Positions 10,865 through 23,300 of a stretch of 64,000 bases of DNA are shown here, in pieces (within the stretch, counting starts at the first letter, position 1; every line of letters starts with the position of its first letter). Location of the stretch: the NCBI GenBank assembly GCA_029255685.2, contig CM055311.2, forward strand, positions 55,387,048-55,451,047, in the 5' to 3' direction. The stretch is from Silene conica. Lineage: Eukaryota; Streptophyta; Magnoliopsida; Caryophyllales; Caryophyllaceae. The position numbers were made by a program, and so were the translations under genes. The notes beneath the pieces are model-generated. The model saw nothing but the letters and a program-made list of their open reading frames with translations, was not told the DNA's origin and searched no databases.

Positions 10865-13800
10865 TGTAACACCCCCATTTATCTAAGAGCCTTTAGCAAG
10901 ACATTCTCAAATAAATAGAGTTGTTACCATCTCGGAATATCCGAGGTAGTGAATAACAAAGTAAAACAACCCAAAGTACTTTATATAAAAACTGGTAAAA
11001 TTTAAACTTGGTTATTACAGTTACTACATGGCGGAAAAGAAATACATCTAGTGACTCCTCTAGATGTGATATAATTCTAAGTCGGTCCAAAGTATGCATC
11101 TCACATTCCTGCCCCTGCTCCTAGCTCATCTGTCTCTGACCTTTAGAAACTACTCCCCATTCCGGATCATCGTAGGTGTACACGAATACACTGTCAACCT
11201 CGTGGTTGAGTAGGGTAACACAATAATTATAATGCAATAGTTAAATGATATGCAAATGTCATAATATGCTCGAGCTCAATCTCAATCTCAATCTCAATCT
11301 CAATCTCATCTCATACCCTTGCACCAAGCCATACCGAACCTCCCGGCAGACTATAATCGGTCGTCACCGAACACCAGCTCAATAGCTGATAAGACACCAG
11401 GCCTGGTCTGCAGAACCACCCTGGGCTTTATATCAGAACAATATCTGACCATAACTTTCTCAGTAACCAATGCATATGCTATGCTCATGAATGCAATGAT
11501 ATAATTATTCAATCATGCTATCAAATAATGCAATGCGCGTACCAATAATAATAAACAACACTGAATCCAACCAATACCACTCTCATATAAATCATGCTCA
11601 GCATTCATAACACACAATCCAACATTCATTCGTAACACATCATAAAGTATAGGGTCAGTGTATCCTACCTGGAGTAGCAAATCTGCAATAAGCAACCACC
11701 GTCAAGTAATGTTCCTCGGCGGATTCCGTTCCTATAATTATTACTTAATATCAATTTCAAACCATACAACCACTCTACTAATATTTATTCGATCTTGTAC
11801 ATAACTATATACTTATAACACGTTATCCCCACACATTTACAAACATGCTCATATACATATTAACTATCGTTAACCAAATAAAAACTTATTAATTATAAAC
11901 TTGCTAATTATAGACTTACTAATTATGGCATACCATCAATTAACCAATTATTACTAATAATAATAAAATGACAACCCATAAAAATACAAATTATAAATAG
12001 AAGCGACGTTAGTAATATTAACATACCAAACACGATACTAAAACGTAATAGCAACAATATAATACCAACAACAATTTCAACAATAATAATAATAATCATA
12101 CAATCACTGAGTCGGTTATCGAAATAATGATAATAATATACAAACAACAATCTAATGACAATGAGGCATAATTAATAATAATACTAAGATTAGCAATACT
12201 AACAATAACAACAACAATAATATAAATAATAGTACTAATATTAATAATAACATATAAGCATAATATAATACTATTAATAATAATAATAATAAACACCATA
12301 GAGTTGATAACAATAATAATAGTACTAATACCCCAACAGCACGACAACAACAACATACAATTACGACAACAAAACCGACGCCAAAACAAACACCACACCT
12401 TCACATACACCCGCTTCTTACCACTTCCACCGCTAATCTGGCCACCCAAGATGACCACCATGGATACCTACCTCTAGCCTGTACTACAGTTCATTCATAA
12501 CACACGTTAGCCACCCCTGATAACCCACACAACCGCTTCAATTGGGCAACCTAAGACAGCCTGTACACACGCCCCTGTAACCTGCTTTACTGCGTCCCAC
12601 AGCAGCCCTCTTTACTCACAAGTTTCTCTCACCACCATGCCCTACACCACCCATGGACACCACCCTCGTCACCACCGACATATGGTGGTTCCAGGGATTG
12701 CCAGTCCCCTACCTTGTTTCCCCTATAACAGACGTACAAGTCCCACAAAAACTCCAGCCCCAACTCGTTTTCTGCATTTTTCTGATATTCGAGATAACAA
12801 CCTTTGCAAAACCCGACTCCAGCCGCTATCACCACTACCCTAGCCACCACCTGACCCATACTCGACTCCTCTCACACCCCACGACCCTATTGGTGGTAAC
12901 CACCAGACCTCGACACCCCTACAACCACCTCTAATAACCGACACAATAAGGCTTCACCACACGACCATGTACGCCCCTGTTCTCCTCTATTTTTATATGA
13001 ATCTGTCGATATTAAACTACCATATTCCTAGTGGTTCTAAGGCCACCACACGCCACCTTACAGTAACCAAAACCATCTACACATAACCTATTTTGACTAC
13101 CCAAGACTCGTACCCCAAACCCAACCAACAACAGCTCGAAAAGTAAAAGAAAAACGAGCAGAGTAACATAATTCTATTGTCGACAAACAGATGCTTACAT
13201 GATTTCACGGTGGTTGACGATGATGATGGCTGGTGTTTGACCTCAATCAGCCTCTCGCTCTTCCTAATTTCCTTGGTGGTGGTTGAAGAGGAATTAGGGT
13301 TTTGAGATATTACGAGGTGAGGGAGGCTGTTGTCGATGGATTAGGAGAAGGGTTTTATGTCCATGTATAGAGTATGTCGATGGGTTGCTATGTTGGTGGG
13401 GTATATGGTGATTTTCAGAATACGGGTTTGTTGATGGGTAGATGAGGGTTAAGGTTTTGAATACCCGGTTCTCCTAACTTACTCGAGCCCAAGCCCATCG
13501 TGTTTTCGAAAGATTTAAACTCGACTCGTAACTTAAAATAACGAGTACGTAAAAATTATTTAAACTCGACTCGTAACCATTATTTATACTAATTAAATTA
13601 TGTAATTAAAACTAGTAAATAGAATATTCAAATTAAGATTATAGAATTTAAATAGAATTACGACTTAAATAAAAATAGAAATTAAGTATAGATGAGAACT
13701 AAATAGAGAATAGAAAATAGGTTAAATTATAAATGTATTATCAAAATCAAAGAAATACAATGAAATGTCATTTGATGAAACAACCATCAAATATAAAATA

Positions 13801-13945
13801 ATTATGAAATACAAATAATCGTAAAAATATGGTTTATAAAATAATAACAGTTTACGTAAAATACTTTATAAACCTTCCATTTGAAATACTTGTATAAAAC
13901 AGAGTTTGACTGCCGTTGACCGAGGCTAAAATACGGGGTATTACA
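10865..13945 (-). repeat. LARD 3' LTR (3081 bp)
   Basis: The copy is nearly identical to 16172-19216 over its length. Differences include the CTCAAT hexamer tract at about 11274-11306 (six units here, four in the other copy), a ~35-base segment at about 12527-12562 absent from the other copy, and changes in the AAT-rich tract at 12090-12320. Short open frames in it are shared with the other LTR and are not genes. Confidence 0.85.
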
Positions 13946-16171
13946 GTCTTCCCACCTTAAAATGAACTTCGTCCCGAAGTTCGCCACCCCGCAACGATAA
14001 CAAAACACTCTCCAACACGAGGCAAACACAAGTAGTACATATTTAAACTCTAAAACGCGAAGTGTTACAGTCTATCCCCCTTAAGAAACTTTGTCCCCAA
14101 AGTTTAACATATAACCAAGTTAAAGTACACCTTATGAATCACAATATAATGCATAACAGAAGTGAACATGTTTATGGAGTATATTCAAACAATCCCGACA
14201 TATCAATTTCCATGTCATAACAACTAACCATATCATAAATCATTACGATTTTACAATCTTATCCTCCTTAAAACATGGTTACGTCCCTGTAACCCCCATT
14301 ATAAAATTTTACATCCAATGCTCAAGAAAACCACCGAAACAACAGTCATAAATCATCAGATAAGTTAATTACCTTATACTAGGCAATTATCAACCGGCTT
14401 TTAAAGCAATCAAAACACAGTTGGCAATCTCACGTTACGCACTAAAACATAATCAGGATAACTAACACTTATATACCCTTGAAATCTCTTTTAACGCAAC
14501 TTCAATTATTTACACCAATGTAGACAATCAGCTAATTCATAGTGTATAACTGACAAATTAAAACATTTCATGCTCATAATCATATTATAGCAGCAAAACA
14601 TATTTTAGAAAAGATATAAGGCAAAATTTAACTAATGTAATTAACATGGAACGTTGACATATTTCTCGAGGTATACACCAATCTTAGACTAGCAAAACAG
14701 CGTAGCATCTCTATGTACAAAGAAGTGAAACCAATTACTTAATTCAATATATATGATCAAATTTTAAAGATAGCGCTATGCAAATCACTTCATGGCATAA
14801 CAATATATTTGAAGGAGTTATTAAGATTATCGCAGGGAATTAGACAAAGATATACCATTAATATATGAAGGAACATCAACAAGGTTCACATTGTTCAAAA
14901 TACTCACAATTACTTATGACAGTTAGATTATTATATCATGCTAATAAGTTTACAAGTTAAATTCATCCTACCACGTGTCCAGGTTCTTCTCTGATAAACA
15001 TGATTTTATCATTACATAGGAACACCACATAATTATTTTGAGGTCATATTAATAAAAGCAATAGTGTCTTTATAATTGAAACTATTTTATATAAAACTCA
15101 ATGAAATAACAAGGTTATATCATCATATAATAGCGTTCATGTTCATATCATATGCCTACTGTTCATGTTACTAATGACATGTCAGAGTATTACATGGTTA
15201 CATCACAATATTCATATTTGATTCAACTTTTAATATAAAACTTTATCATTCCAACAATCATATATCACGCAGCAACTTCCAAAATTATAATTAAATAACC
15301 GCTTAGCTATTTTGCGAGCTATTGTAGTTTTTAGAAAATATAATGAAATAACTAATTATAGGAAAATAAATCAAAAGCATTAGAAAGCTAAATCAAAAGG
15401 TTATCACACATTAAATTTTTACATTCATATAAAGCACACATTTTAAAATGGCGGCCCGTACAAACAAGGTAAATCAATAATCATGTATGTATAGACAATA
15501 ACAATCACAACTTATTTAAGTTCATAAATATATCCTGGAGATCACTAAGGTGCTACCTTATCAGCAACTCACTACACATGTCTTTATACTATATATCTAC
15601 CTAAGGGTTCAGGGATCATATAGCCGCATGCATATCATCATACATGGATTAATACAACATATAAATCTGATCATTCATATCCACATATCAGCCAATATGT
15701 TACCTAATTACGATAGTCATTTAATAACCCGATATCATATGACTAAATCATATAATCACATCACTCTATATATGGCTCAATAAGTATAGATCCATACTCA
15801 TCTACACATACTCATGTTCTCAATACTTGAAAATCATATATTTCAATCATCATTCAATATAAATCTCATACAACCCAGATCTCCAACCATATTTCAAATC
15901 ATACTTACCTCACTCCTTTTCTGCGGAAACGTTAGTACAATAAATAGATTGGGTCTTGTCTTTTATTCTATACTACCCACGCTCTACATCTCACAAGGGT
16001 GACCAGGTTAGACTGAAAGAGCCAGTGGCTTGGTTTGAGGGGGGCCCTAACTCATCCCAATCCTGGGGCTCCTAACAGTTACTAACCTGGGGTTCATTTT
16101 ATTAGACTCTTCCTATGTTCATTATTTTTCATTTGGTTTAGGCCTGAGTATCGTTCGCTCTGATACCACTT
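13946..16171 (-). mobile_element. LARD internal domain, non-coding
   Basis: It has no gag or pol reading frame. On the minus strand the end nearest the 3' LTR carries two successive purine-tract/LTR-start junctions: a Tekay-like tract followed by TGTAACACTTCGCG at about 14069-14085, and the functional-looking one ending at 13946. The rest is AT-rich. The primer binding site is at 16157-16168. Confidence 0.7.
16157..16168 (-). other. Primer binding site of the LARD
   Basis: On the minus strand it reads TGGTATCAGAGC, complementary to the 3' end of initiator methionine tRNA, three bases inside the 5' LTR. It fixes the element's orientation. Confidence 0.8.
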
Positions 16172-19100
16172 TGTAACACCCCCATTTATCTAAGAGCCTT
16201 TAGCAAGACATTCTCAAATAAATAGAGTTGTTACCATCTCGGAATATCCGAGGTAGTGAATAACAAAGTAAAACAACCCAAAGTACTTTATATAAAAACT
16301 GGTAAAATTTAAACTTGGTTATTACAGTTACTACATGGCGGAAAAGAAATACATCTAGTGACTCCTCTAGATGTGATATAATTCTAAGTCGGTCCAAAGT
16401 ATGCATCTCACATTCCTGCCCCTGCTCCTAGCACATCTGTCTCTGACCTGTAGAAACTACTCCCCATTCCGGATCATCGTAGGTGTACACGAATACACTG
16501 TCAACCTCGCGGTTGAGTAGGGTAACACAATAATTATAATGCAACAGTTAAATGATATGCAAATGCCATGATATGCTCGAGCTCAATCTCAATCTCAATC
16601 TCAATCTCATCTCATACCCTTGCACCAAGCCATACCGAACCTCCCGGCAGACTATAATCGGTCGTCACCGAACACCAGCTCAATAGCTGATAAGACACCA
16701 GGCCTGGTCTGCAGAACCACCCTGGGCTTTATATCAGAACAATATCTGATCATAACTTTCTCAGTAACCAATGCATATGCTATGCTCATGAATGCAATGA
16801 TATAATTATTCAATCATGCTATCAAATAATGCAATGCGCGTACCAATAATAATAAACAACACTGAATCCAACCAATACCACTCTCATATAAATCATGCTC
16901 AGCATTCATAACACACAATCCAACATTCATTCGTAACACATCATAAAGTATAGGGTCAGTGTATCCTACCTGGAGTAGCAAATCTGCAATAAGCAACCAC
17001 CGTCAAGTAATGTTCCTCGGCGGATTCCGTTCCTATAATTATTACTTAATATCAATTTCAAACCATACAGCCACTCTACTAATATTTATTCGATCTTGTA
17101 CATAACTATATACTTATAACACGTTATCCCCACACATTTACAAACATGCTCATATACATATTAACTATCGTTAACCAAATAAAAACTTATTAATTATAAA
17201 CTTGCTAATTATAGACTTACTAATTATGGCATACCATCAATTAACCAATTATTACTAATAATAATAAAATGACAACCCATAAAAATACAAATCATAAATA
17301 GTAGCGACGTTAGTAATATTAACATACCAAACACGATACTAAAACGTAATAGCAACAATATAATACCAACAACAATTTCAACAATAATAATATTAGTAAT
17401 AATAATAATCATACAATCACTGAGTAGGTTATCGAAATAATGATAATAATATACAAACAACAATCTAATGACAAGGAGGCATAATTAATAATAATAATAC
17501 TAAGATTAGCAATACTAACAATAACAACAACAATAATATAAATAATAGTACTAATATTAATAATAACATATAAGCATAATATAATACTATTAATAATACT
17601 AATAAACACCATAGAGTTGATAACAATAATAATAATACTAATACCCCAACAGCACGACAACAACAGCATACAATTACGACAACAAAACCGACGCCAAAAC
17701 AAACACCACACCTTCACATACACCCGCTTCTTACCACTTCCACCGCTAATCTGGCCACCCAAGACGACCACCATGGATACCTACCTCTAGCCTGTACTAC
17801 AGTTCATTCATAACACACCTTAGCCACCCCTGATAACCCTGTACACACGCCCCTGTAACCTGCTTTACTGCGTCCCACAATAGCCCTCTTTACTCACAAG
17901 TTTCTCTCACCACCATGCCATACACCACCCATGGACACCACCCTCGTCACCACCGACATATGGTGGTTCCAGGGATTGTCAGTCCCCTACCTCGTTTCCC
18001 CTATAACAGACGTACAAGTCCCACAAAAACTCCAGCCCCAACTCGTTATCTGCATTTTTCTGATATTCGAGATAACAACCTTTGCAAAACCCGACTCCAG
18101 CCGCTATCACCACTACCCTAGCCACCACCTGACCCATCCTCGACTCCTCTCACACCCCACGACCCTATTGGTGGTAACCACCAGACCTCGACACACCTAC
18201 AACCACCTCAAATAACCAACACAAGAAGGCTTCACCACACGACCATGTACGCCCCTGTTCTCTGTATTTATATCTGAATCTGTCGATATTAAACCACCAG
18301 ATTCCTAGTGGTTCTAAGGCCACCACACGCCACCCTACAGTAACCAAAACCATCTACACATAACCTATTTTGACTACCCAAGACTCGTACCCCAAACCCA
18401 GCCAACAACAGCTCGAAAAGTAAAAGAAAAACGAGCAGAGTAACATAATTCTATTGTCGACAAACAGATGCTTACATGATTTCACGGTGGTTGACGATGA
18501 CGATGGCTGGTGTTTGACCTCAATCTGCCTCTCGCTCTTCCTAATTGCCTTGGTGGTGGTTGAAGAGGAATTAGGGTTTTGAGATATTACGAGGTGAGGG
18601 AGGCTGTTGTCGATGGATTAGGAGAAGGGTTTTATGTCGATGTATAGAGTATGTCGATGGGTTGCTATGTTGGTGGGGTATGGTGATTTTCAGAATACGG
18701 GTTTGTCGATGGGTAGATGAGGGTTAAGGTTTTGAATACCCGGTTCTCCTAACTTACTCGAGCCCAAGCCCATCGTGTTTTCGAAAGATTTAAACTCGAC
18801 TCGTAACTTAAAATAACGAGTACGTAAACATTATTTAAACTCGACTCGTAACCATTATTTATACTAATTAAATTACGTAATTAAAACTAGTAAATAGAAT
18901 ATGCAAAGATTATAGAATTTAAATAAAATTACGACTTAAATAAAAATAGAAATTAAGTATAGATGAGAACTAAATAGAGAATAGAAAATAGGTTAAATTA
19001 TAAATGTATTATCAAAATCAAAGAAATACAATAAAATGTCATTTGATGAAATAACCATCAAATATAAAATAATTATGAAATACAAATAATCGTAAAAATA

Positions 19101-19216
19101 TGGTTTATAAAATAATAACAGTTTACGTAAAATACTTTATAAACCTTCCATTTGAAATACTTGTATAAAACAGAGTTTGACTGCCGTTGAGCGAGGCTAA
19201 AATACGGGGTATTACA
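16172..19216 (-). repeat. LARD 5' LTR (3045 bp)
   Basis: This is a direct repeat of 10865-13945 with the same TG...CA ends and the same low-complexity AAT tracts and CCACC-rich block. It is slightly shorter because of the hexamer contraction and the ~35-base deletion noted for the other copy. Confidence 0.85.
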
Positions 19217-19829
19217 GTGCGGTGGTGAATATAAGGTGGTAGGTGGCCGGAGTCGGTCTTGCTCCCTGAACTGTAGGAAGTGGCAGGAGACGAGGAAGTG
19301 TGGCACAAGGTAAAGTCACGGATGGGAAGCCACAAATCTTCCACGTTATACCATCTAACCATCTAAAAACGCGCATGGCCTCAATTTCGAGTCGGCCAAT
19401 CTCCCCCACCAACCTAGTGGTCTCAAAGTAGGTAGGGTAAAGGCGACGGAGGATCCTAGTGATCAATCCTCCGCAGACCACAAAAGTCTTGACCTTCCTC
19501 CCAATACCACCCCAATACTGAGCCACCAAGTATGAAATGTTAAGAACGAACGGGGTACGTGAATCAATGTTCAGGTACCCGGCTAAGATGGCAAGCTCAG
19601 TGTTGGTGATCTTATTGGGCTCAAGTCGCCCAAAAATTATCTCTCCTAAGAGTCGAAGGAAGTAACGAGGGGTAGGGGTATGGACATGGGCTCCCTTCCG
19701 AGCAGGAAACGGTGTGTGTGAGAGGGCAGCCCACAACTGAGGTACGAGCTTCCTAGGAGGCTCTATAAGTCCATCACTAACGAGGCCTAATGCCTCCCCA
19801 AACTGCCGAGTATTAGCGTCAGGCTGTTA
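19217..19829 (-). pseudogene. Athila-like ORF1, 5' part
   Basis: The minus-strand frame is open from about 19829 to the LARD junction and reads DANTRQFGEALGLVSDG, then LVPQLWAALSHTPFP, TPRYFLRLLGEIIFGR and VVCGGLITRILRRL. The pattern (FL-LL-GR, then an ELA--- block and a GGLITR motif) resembles the ATHILA ORF-1 family (Pfam PF03078) or related 'putative plant transposon protein' domains. The N-terminus is missing: an in-frame stop and a short repeated motif (CTGCCGAGTATTAGCG at about 19803 and 19838) mark the break. Its continuation is displaced to 10253-10864 by the LARD. The family call is from memory of motif pattern. Confidence 0.5.
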
Positions 19830-19855
19830 CGTTGGGGGCTGCCGAGTATTAGCGT

Positions 19856-21064
19856 GTTGTAGGTTAATTCTTTTGGTTGTTTTGTTTTTATTATTATTAA
19901 CATTATGTATTGATATTATTATTTAACATCCCTTACGAAGTTAGTGTATAATTATTATTAAGATGAGGTAAATATATGGTAATAGGTGTTTATGTTATTA
20001 TTATTATTGTTAATTATGTTTTAGCAACTAATTGTAGTTATTATTATTGTTAATAAATCTTGTGGATATTGTTAATTACTTATATTATTATTGTTATTGG
20101 GTTGGTCATAATTGATTATTTATCCTTATACTATTTTTGGTAAGTTTATATATAGCAAGTCTATAATGAGTAAGTTTTAGTTAATAAGTGATAATTGCTA
20201 TGTATATGAGCATGTTTGTAAATGTGTAGGGATAATGTGTTATAAGTATATAGTTAAGAACATGATCGAATAAATATTAGTAGTGTGGTTGTATGGTTGA
20301 AATTGATATTGAGTAATATTATAGGAACGGATTTCGAGGTGGAGTATTACTAGACGGTGTTTGCTTGTCTCGGCTTGCTATTCCAGGTAGGATACACTGG
20401 TACTGTATTTTGTGATGGTTATATGCATAAATGGTTGTATTACGTGTTGTGAATGCAAGCATGTTTATATGAGAGTGATATTTATGTATGGATTGTTTAA
20501 TATTGCATTCACGAGCATAGCATTTGCATTATTGATGAGGGGATTGTTTTGATATAAAGCCCAGGGTGGTCTGCAGGCCAGGCCTGGTGTCTTTAGCTTT
20601 ATGCTGGTATTCGACGATGGTCGATGATACTCTGCCGGGAGGTTCGGTATGGGTTGGTGTTTCGGGTTATGATTGGTGTTTTGGGTTGTGATTGAGCTTA
20701 GCATTGGCATAGCATTTGCATAATACATTGTCACATTTTTATTATTGTGTTATCCTACTCAACCGCGAGGTTGACAGTGTATTCGTGTTCACCTACGATG
20801 ATCCGGAATGGGGAGTAGACATTTCAGGTTAGAGACAGGTGGACTAGGACTGGGCATGGAAGAGAGACAAGGATTGGACTTACCTAGCTTTAGATCACTT
20901 AGTCTCTTTCATAGTTGTTCACTTGTTATATTTCAGTTGTTTTGGAAGTTTAGTTGGACTATGTCTTGTATCAGTTTTCAGTTTAACCATTTATAATTTA
21001 AAGTACTGTGTTTCTTTCACTGTTGTGTCCTAGTTCAGGCTCCTAGGTAAATGAGGGTGTTACA
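19856..21064 (+). mobile_element. LARD-related LTR fragment, opposite orientation
   Basis: Read on the plus strand, this matches the reverse complement of roughly 10865-12000. Shared blocks include the GGTTGACAGTGTATTCGTG stretch, CCTACGATGATCCGGAATGG and the terminal GAGGGTGTTACA at 21053-21064. It is more diverged than the two LARD LTRs are from each other. Only the last ~1.2 kb of an LTR is present; the first ~1.9 kb is missing and no primer binding site follows. It is a truncated solo or 3' LTR. It ends 583 bp upstream of the DET2 start codon. Confidence 0.65.
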
Positions 21065-21647
21065 ATGCACTACGATTGAAGTGCTCTTGATTATTGATAG
21101 TAGTTAGGTTGTTCAGGTACGATTCTTATTTTTCTTAATTGTTGGATATTATTTTCTCACGGATTCATTCCACTGCGAGGTAATTTGATTGCTCTCTTTA
21201 TTTGTGTTTAATTCTGATTCTTAACACGCATATGATCCTGGAGTTTTGCCGTATAAAAAAGTGTATGTGAAAGAGTAAAGTTCGTATGTGAAAAAGTAAT
21301 TCCGTTAATTTATTGATATCACGTATAAAACAGTTTGACACGAGATTTTTTTTTTTGGTGACGAGAAAAACAATAAGAAAAGGAAAGGCAATATCCAGAA
21401 TGATTTGTTTATAAAAGTGAGAGATATTGTGGATGACGTGACTAAAAATAATAATAAGACCCACGAGTGGACGACCTAGGTGGAGCAGGTGGTAGTGTGG
21501 TACATATCGCGATGAGTATCCACAAACCACAGTGATCTTGAATCCATCAGCTACTACATAAATAAAGAAAGAGGCGAAAGGGGCATAGCAGCCTCTATAT
21601 CCAAGCGAAGCAATCCCCCCTCCAAATCTCCAATAGTGTTAACAAAA
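21065..21647 (+). promoter_or_regulatory. DET2 upstream region
   Basis: This holds the DNA between the LTR fragment and the DET2 start codon, and so probably the proximal promoter and 5' leader. No definite TATA box or regulatory site can be named. In-frame stops upstream support starting the protein at 21648. Confidence 0.3.
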
Positions 21648-22409
21648 ATGAGAAGCGAGTCAACAATACACAGCACATGCATCCTGATCCTCAACATAAT
21701 AAGCTTACCAACATACCTCTCCTGTGTGTACACCCAAGCACCATACGGTCGACACACCCAAAAAGGATGGGGTCCAACACTTCCTTCTTGGATATCATGG
21801 CTTTTAATGGAAAGCCCCTCTGTCATTGCCACCCTTTTCATTTATTCATTGGGCCGCCACTCCGCTTCCCCACAATCACTCGCTCTCCTCTCCGTATTCC
21901 TTCTCCATTACCTCCATCGCACATTCATATACCCTCTCCGTCTCCGCAACGCCAGGTCTGTGGCACCCTTCCCGGTTTCCATCGCACTGATGGCCTTCTC
22001 GTTTAACCTGTTCAATGCGTATGTCCAAGCAAGGTGGATCTCTAATTACGCGCATTTTGGGAAGTGGTTTTGGTGGAGGTTTGCGGTTGGGGTTGTGGTT
22101 TTTGGGGTTGGTATGGTGATTAATGTGAGGTCTGATAGGGTGTTAGTTGGGTTGAAGGTTGAAGGGAAAGGGTATCAAATTCCAGTGGGTGGGGTTTTTG
22201 AGTGGGTTAGTTGTGCTAATTATTTTGGGGAGATTATGGAGTGGTTTGGGTGGGCTGTTATCACTTTTTCTTGGGCTGGTTTTGGGTTTTTTCTATACAC
22301 TTGTGCTAATTTAGTTCCTAGAGCTCGTGCTACTCATCAATGGTATTTCAATAAGTTTGGCGAGGATTATCCTAAGCATAGGAAGGCCGTTATTCCCTTT
22401 CTCTACTGA
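21648..22409 (+). CDS. DET2: Steroid 5-alpha-reductase DET2
   Basis: This is an intronless gene for 253 residues, close to the ~262 of Arabidopsis DET2. The enzyme reduces the delta-4 double bond of campestenone-type steroids with NADPH, an early step in brassinosteroid synthesis, in the ER membrane. Visible family motifs are QAPYGRHT near residue 30, GWGPTLPSWISWLLMESPS, the HYLHRTFIYPLR block, NLFNAYVQARW, and the C-terminal steroid-dehydrogenase domain with EWVSCANYFGE, EWFGWA, FFLYTCANLVPRARATHQWY and the YPKHRKAVIPFLY end. Several hydrophobic spans fit a multi-pass protein. The ATG at 21648 is the first in frame; a GTG 12 bases earlier is not a plausible plant start. A decayed LTR lies upstream and a decayed coiled-coil gene downstream. 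Confidence 0.95.
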   Translation: MRSESTIHSTCILILNIISLPTYLSCVYTQAPYGRHTQKGWGPTLPSWISWLLMESPSVIATLFIYSLGRHSASPQSLALLSVFLLHYLHRTFIYPLRLRNARSVAPFPVSIALMAFSFNLFNAYVQARWISNYAHFGKWFWWRFAVGVVVFGVGMVINVRSDRVLVGLKVEGKGYQIPVGGVFEWVSCANYFGEIMEWFGWAVITFSWAGFGFFLYTCANLVPRARATHQWYFNKFGEDYPKHRKAVIPFLY

Positions 22410-22620
22410 CCCATTTTTTTCCTTCGTCTATTATTGTATTCTCGCTATATGTAATACACTATGTCAACTCTATTTTCTATTTTAATTAAATGAACAATTA
22501 TTACAGTATACACTAAACAGTATGCATCTCTCATCTGTCTTTTTATTTTCTGACCAAAATAAAACTGTCTTGTTATTTACGGACTACTTCATTTTATTTA
22601 TGAAATGAGTTATATGTACA

Positions 22621-23300
22621 TTACAGTCTCGAAACCATCCTAATGATACAATAAGTACACTCAAAAGGCATTGCTAATGACTGCGATGAAGCATCGTACA
22701 TCTTCATCCATACTATTCTAGACTTCAGCTGATGTTGATGTTGACAAAAAGGTGCAGTAACAATGATCTCTACTCTTGGTTTGTTGGTTTGAGTTCTACT
22801 CGAGAATTCATCGGATTCCACTACCTTCTCAATCTCGGCTTTCAACTTCTTGTTTATCTCTTGCTTCAGTAAGCTTGATTTGCTGTTAGTTTCTGCCATC
22901 TTCTTGGCTTTAGACACTTCTTTAAGCATGTCAAGCTTGTTGTTATGGGTTGCAAAATTAGGGGCCGAGAACAGATGTTTGTTGAACTGACACTTAAACC
23001 TCTAAATTTGGCCCTGAAAAGCCAGGTGCATAAGTTCATCTTGGGAATTCCTTACTTTTGCAAGTTCTTCTCTCAGCATTAAAAGCTTGTCCTTCAATCA
23101 CAAGACTTCAGCAGCTTCAGTATATTCATGGTCAACCTCCGCCTTAAGCTTATCTGTCATCTCATTGGGACCCAACCTCAGTATCTCTCCTGTCAAATCC
23201 TTTGGATTTCAAGGATTGGTCTTTAAGTTTTTGAACCTCACTCTCGAGTTCGAGGGTTGAGGTTTGGCCTGCTAGGTGTTCCTGTTTCAACTTCATACTC
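22621..23300 (-). pseudogene. Decayed coiled-coil protein gene
   Basis: The minus strand encodes a Lys/Glu/Leu-rich coiled-coil pattern: a terminal 102-codon frame (MLKEVSKAKKMAETNSKSS...KAEIEKVVESDEF) and, in the same frame upstream, MTDKLKAEVDHEYTEAAE and LKDKLLMLREELAKVRNSQ separated by two stop codons. A shift of frame is also apparent near 23170. The composition fits a plant long coiled-coil protein, but I do not recognise the family. An intron between pieces cannot be excluded for one of the stops; two stops plus a frameshift favour a pseudogene. Confidence 0.4.

Larger units (their letters stand above)
10865..19216 (-). mobile_element. LARD: large non-autonomous LTR retrotransposon
   Basis: Two ~3.05 kb direct repeats (10865-13945 and 16172-19216) start TGTAACACCCCC and end GGGTATTACA on the plus strand and flank 2226 bp with no retroelement ORF. 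A primer binding site, TGGTATCAGAGC on the minus strand (initiator Met tRNA type), lies 3 bp inside the right LTR, and a purine-rich tract lies inside the left one. The element is therefore minus-strand, with its 5' LTR on the right. The segment before the 3' LTR (GGGACGAAGTTC ... AAGGTGGGAAGAC) resembles the end of Tekay/Del-type chromovirus pol, suggesting the autonomous relative. GTGC occurs on both outer sides (10859-10862 and 19217-19220), with two extra T on the left, so the target duplication is imperfect. It sits inside an Athila-like ORF1. Confidence 0.82.

Noticed and set aside
10893..18353. Many 60-120 codon open frames repeated in the LARD LTRs (for example at 10893-11099 and 16200-16406, 12096-12461 and 17409-17774)
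   Set aside because: Each pair is conserved only because the LTRs are nearly identical. The predicted products are AAT-repeat or CCACC-repeat translations with no domain.
21636..21647. DET2 start at GTG four codons earlier
   Set aside because: Non-ATG starts are rare in plants and the next codon group begins with ATG at 21648.
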